The notes beneath the pieces were generated by a model. The model was given only the letters and a program-made list of their open reading frames with translations, was not told the DNA's origin and searched no databases. This document shows positions 62,957 through 64,000 of a stretch of 64,000 bases of DNA, piece by piece (position 1 is the stretch's first letter; each line of letters begins with the position of its first letter). Source of the stretch: Bradyrhizobium sp. WSM3983. Its GTDB lineage: Bacteria; Pseudomonadota; Alphaproteobacteria; Rhizobiales; Xanthobacteraceae. Position numbers and translations under genes: made by a program. The stretch is from positions 62,001-126,000 of the forward strand of contig NZ_AXAY01000027.1 of NCBI RefSeq assembly GCF_000473045.1, read 5' to 3'.

Positions 62957-63910
62957 CTACTTCTTGAGCATCGACTTCATGGAGGACATGAAGTCGTCGA
63001 CGTTGGTTTTGTCGATGACCTTGCCGGGCACGATGATGATGCCGTTGGCGGGCACGCCGGACTTGTCACCCTCGATGTACTTCGCCATCAGCTTCATGCC
63101 CTGATAGCCCCACTCGAAGGGCTGCTGCACGACGGTGCCGGAGATGGCGCCTTCCTTGACGCCGCCCAGCGTGATCGGATCCTCGTCGAAACCGATGATC
63201 TGGATCTTGCCGAGCTTGCCGGCCTCCTTCAGCACTTCGTAGATGCGCGGGGTGTTGTAGGAATAGAAGCCGACCAGGCAACTCACGTCAGGCATGGCGG
63301 CGAGGATGTCTTCGACGTTACGCTTGGCGCGGGTCTGATCGATCTCGTCGCCGCGAACGTCGACCAGCTCGACCTTCGAGCCCTTGATGGTCTCCTTGAC
63401 GCCCTCGATGCGCTCGCGCGCATTGTCGGCGCCGGGCAGACCGACGAAGCCGACGCATTTGCCGCCGGTCGGCAGCGCCTTGAGCATCAGCTTGCCGGCG
63501 TCCTTGCCGAGGTCGACGTTGGACGAGCCGATATAGGCGATGCGCTTCGAGTTCGGCGCATCGCTGTCGGTGGTGAACAGCAGCGTCTGCGAGGCGATCT
63601 TGTTGAGATGCTCGACCTGATTCTTCGGATCGACCGCGCTGACCATGATGCCGGCGGCACCGGCGGCGACGAGGTCGTCCATCATGCGCTGCTGGACGGC
63701 AGCGGCGGCCTGTTCGGGATATTTGAGCTGAAGATTGTAGTTGGGCAGCTCGCCCTGGGCTTTCTTCACGCCGGCTTCGGCGATCTTCCAGAAGTCGGAC
63801 GCGCCGTTGACGACGAAGGCCAGAACCTTCTTGTCCGCCGCATCGGCCGAGCCGAGACCCAGAGCCATCGCGAACGCGACAGATACACCTGCAATCAAGA
63901 GACGCTGCAT
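62957..63910 (-). CDS. sugar ABC transporter substrate-binding protein (ribose/rhizopine type)
   Basis: A 317-residue periplasmic binding protein. The signal peptide ends at SADAAD. The mature protein has KVLAFVVNGASDFWKIAEAG, AAGIMVSAVDPKN near 90, LLFTTDSDAPNSKRIAYIG and FDEDPITLGGVKEGAISGTV. GGAGG precedes ATG 63910. It is the first gene of the importer; the ATPase starts 31 bases later. The ligand is a sugar or polyol by family. Confidence 0.9.
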   Translation of the reverse strand: MQRLLIAGVSVAFAMALGLGSADAADKKVLAFVVNGASDFWKIAEAGVKKAQGELPNYNLQLKYPEQAAAAVQQRMMDDLVAAGAAGIMVSAVDPKNQVEHLNKIASQTLLFTTDSDAPNSKRIAYIGSSNVDLGKDAGKLMLKALPTGGKCVGFVGLPGADNARERIEGVKETIKGSKVELVDVRGDEIDQTRAKRNVEDILAAMPDVSCLVGFYSYNTPRIYEVLKEAGKLGKIQIIGFDEDPITLGGVKEGAISGTVVQQPFEWGYQGMKLMAKYIEGDKSGVPANGIIIVPGKVIDKTNVDDFMSSMKSMLKK

Positions 63911-64000
63911 GTCATCCTCCCCTTGTGCGGTCAGCCCTTGACGAAGGCCAACTCTGCTTGAGCCCGAATTGGGCACATGCCTCAACCCCCGCGGGACGCG

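Overview
The window looks like chromosomal DNA of a Bradyrhizobium-type alphaproteobacterium. The support is high-GC coding bias, a class B3 metallo-beta-lactamase that matches what I remember of BJP-1 of Bradyrhizobium diazoefficiens, a xoxF-cytochrome-adhI-gfa operon of the kind known from that genus, and nested intergenic inverted repeats of a style I associate with it. No rRNA, tRNA, CRISPR array, insertion sequence or prophage was seen. Strain assignment is inference; no search was run.

Layout. 1-3.4 kb: two sugar-type ABC permeases and a GMC oxidoreductase. 3.7-6.2 kb: a BamA-family protein away from its usual neighbours. 6.2-16.8 kb: a histidine-utilisation locus of two divergent arms, hutF-hutC-ABC transporter-M20 amidohydrolase leftward and hutI-hutH-hutU rightward, with a perfect 20-bp palindrome between them. 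16.8-28.1 kb: mixed accessory genes, namely the B3 beta-lactamase, TupA and TupB with convergent overlapping ends, ArsC, a repeat-like non-coding stretch, 3-hydroxybutyryl-CoA dehydrogenase, a group III truncated hemoglobin, a Rieske/quinoprotein chimera, and an IorAB-type molybdenum hydroxylase.

28.7-60.3 kb is the heart of the window: a rare-earth-dependent alcohol oxidation island. The leftward xoxF-xoxG-adhI-gfa operon carries methanol to formaldehyde and through the glutathione pathway, completed by fghA at 54.5 kb. A second operon holds an ExaF/PedH-like quinoprotein, a cytochrome c and a MxaJ/XoxJ-type binding protein. Both quinoproteins have the Asp-Tyr-Asp motif that marks lanthanide enzymes; no calcium-type mxaFI is present. 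Around them lie a lanmodulin (four EF hands with lanmodulin spacing), a 26-residue PqqA precursor without pqqB-E, a quinoprotein relay set (SoxYZ-like carrier, zinc metallohydrolase, second XoxJ-type protein, CXXCW protein), an export-type ABC system with a beta-propeller and a binding protein that resembles the lut lanthanide transport cluster, a NitT/TauT-type importer of unknown substrate, a MoxXY/FlhSR-like two-component pair and a TonB-dependent receptor.

60.4-63.9 kb: a ribose-type sugar ABC transporter.

Reading the island as one system: the TonB receptor and the ABC set would bring in rare-earth ions or a carrier of them, lanmodulin would buffer the metal in the periplasm, the PqqA peptide would feed cofactor synthesis completed elsewhere, the two quinoproteins would pass electrons to their cytochromes, and the glutathione pathway would remove formaldehyde. 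The two-component pair and the AraC-type protein are the likely local regulators. The parts are recognisable from known families; the linkage, the Rieske/quinoprotein chimera and several small secreted proteins are the less described elements.
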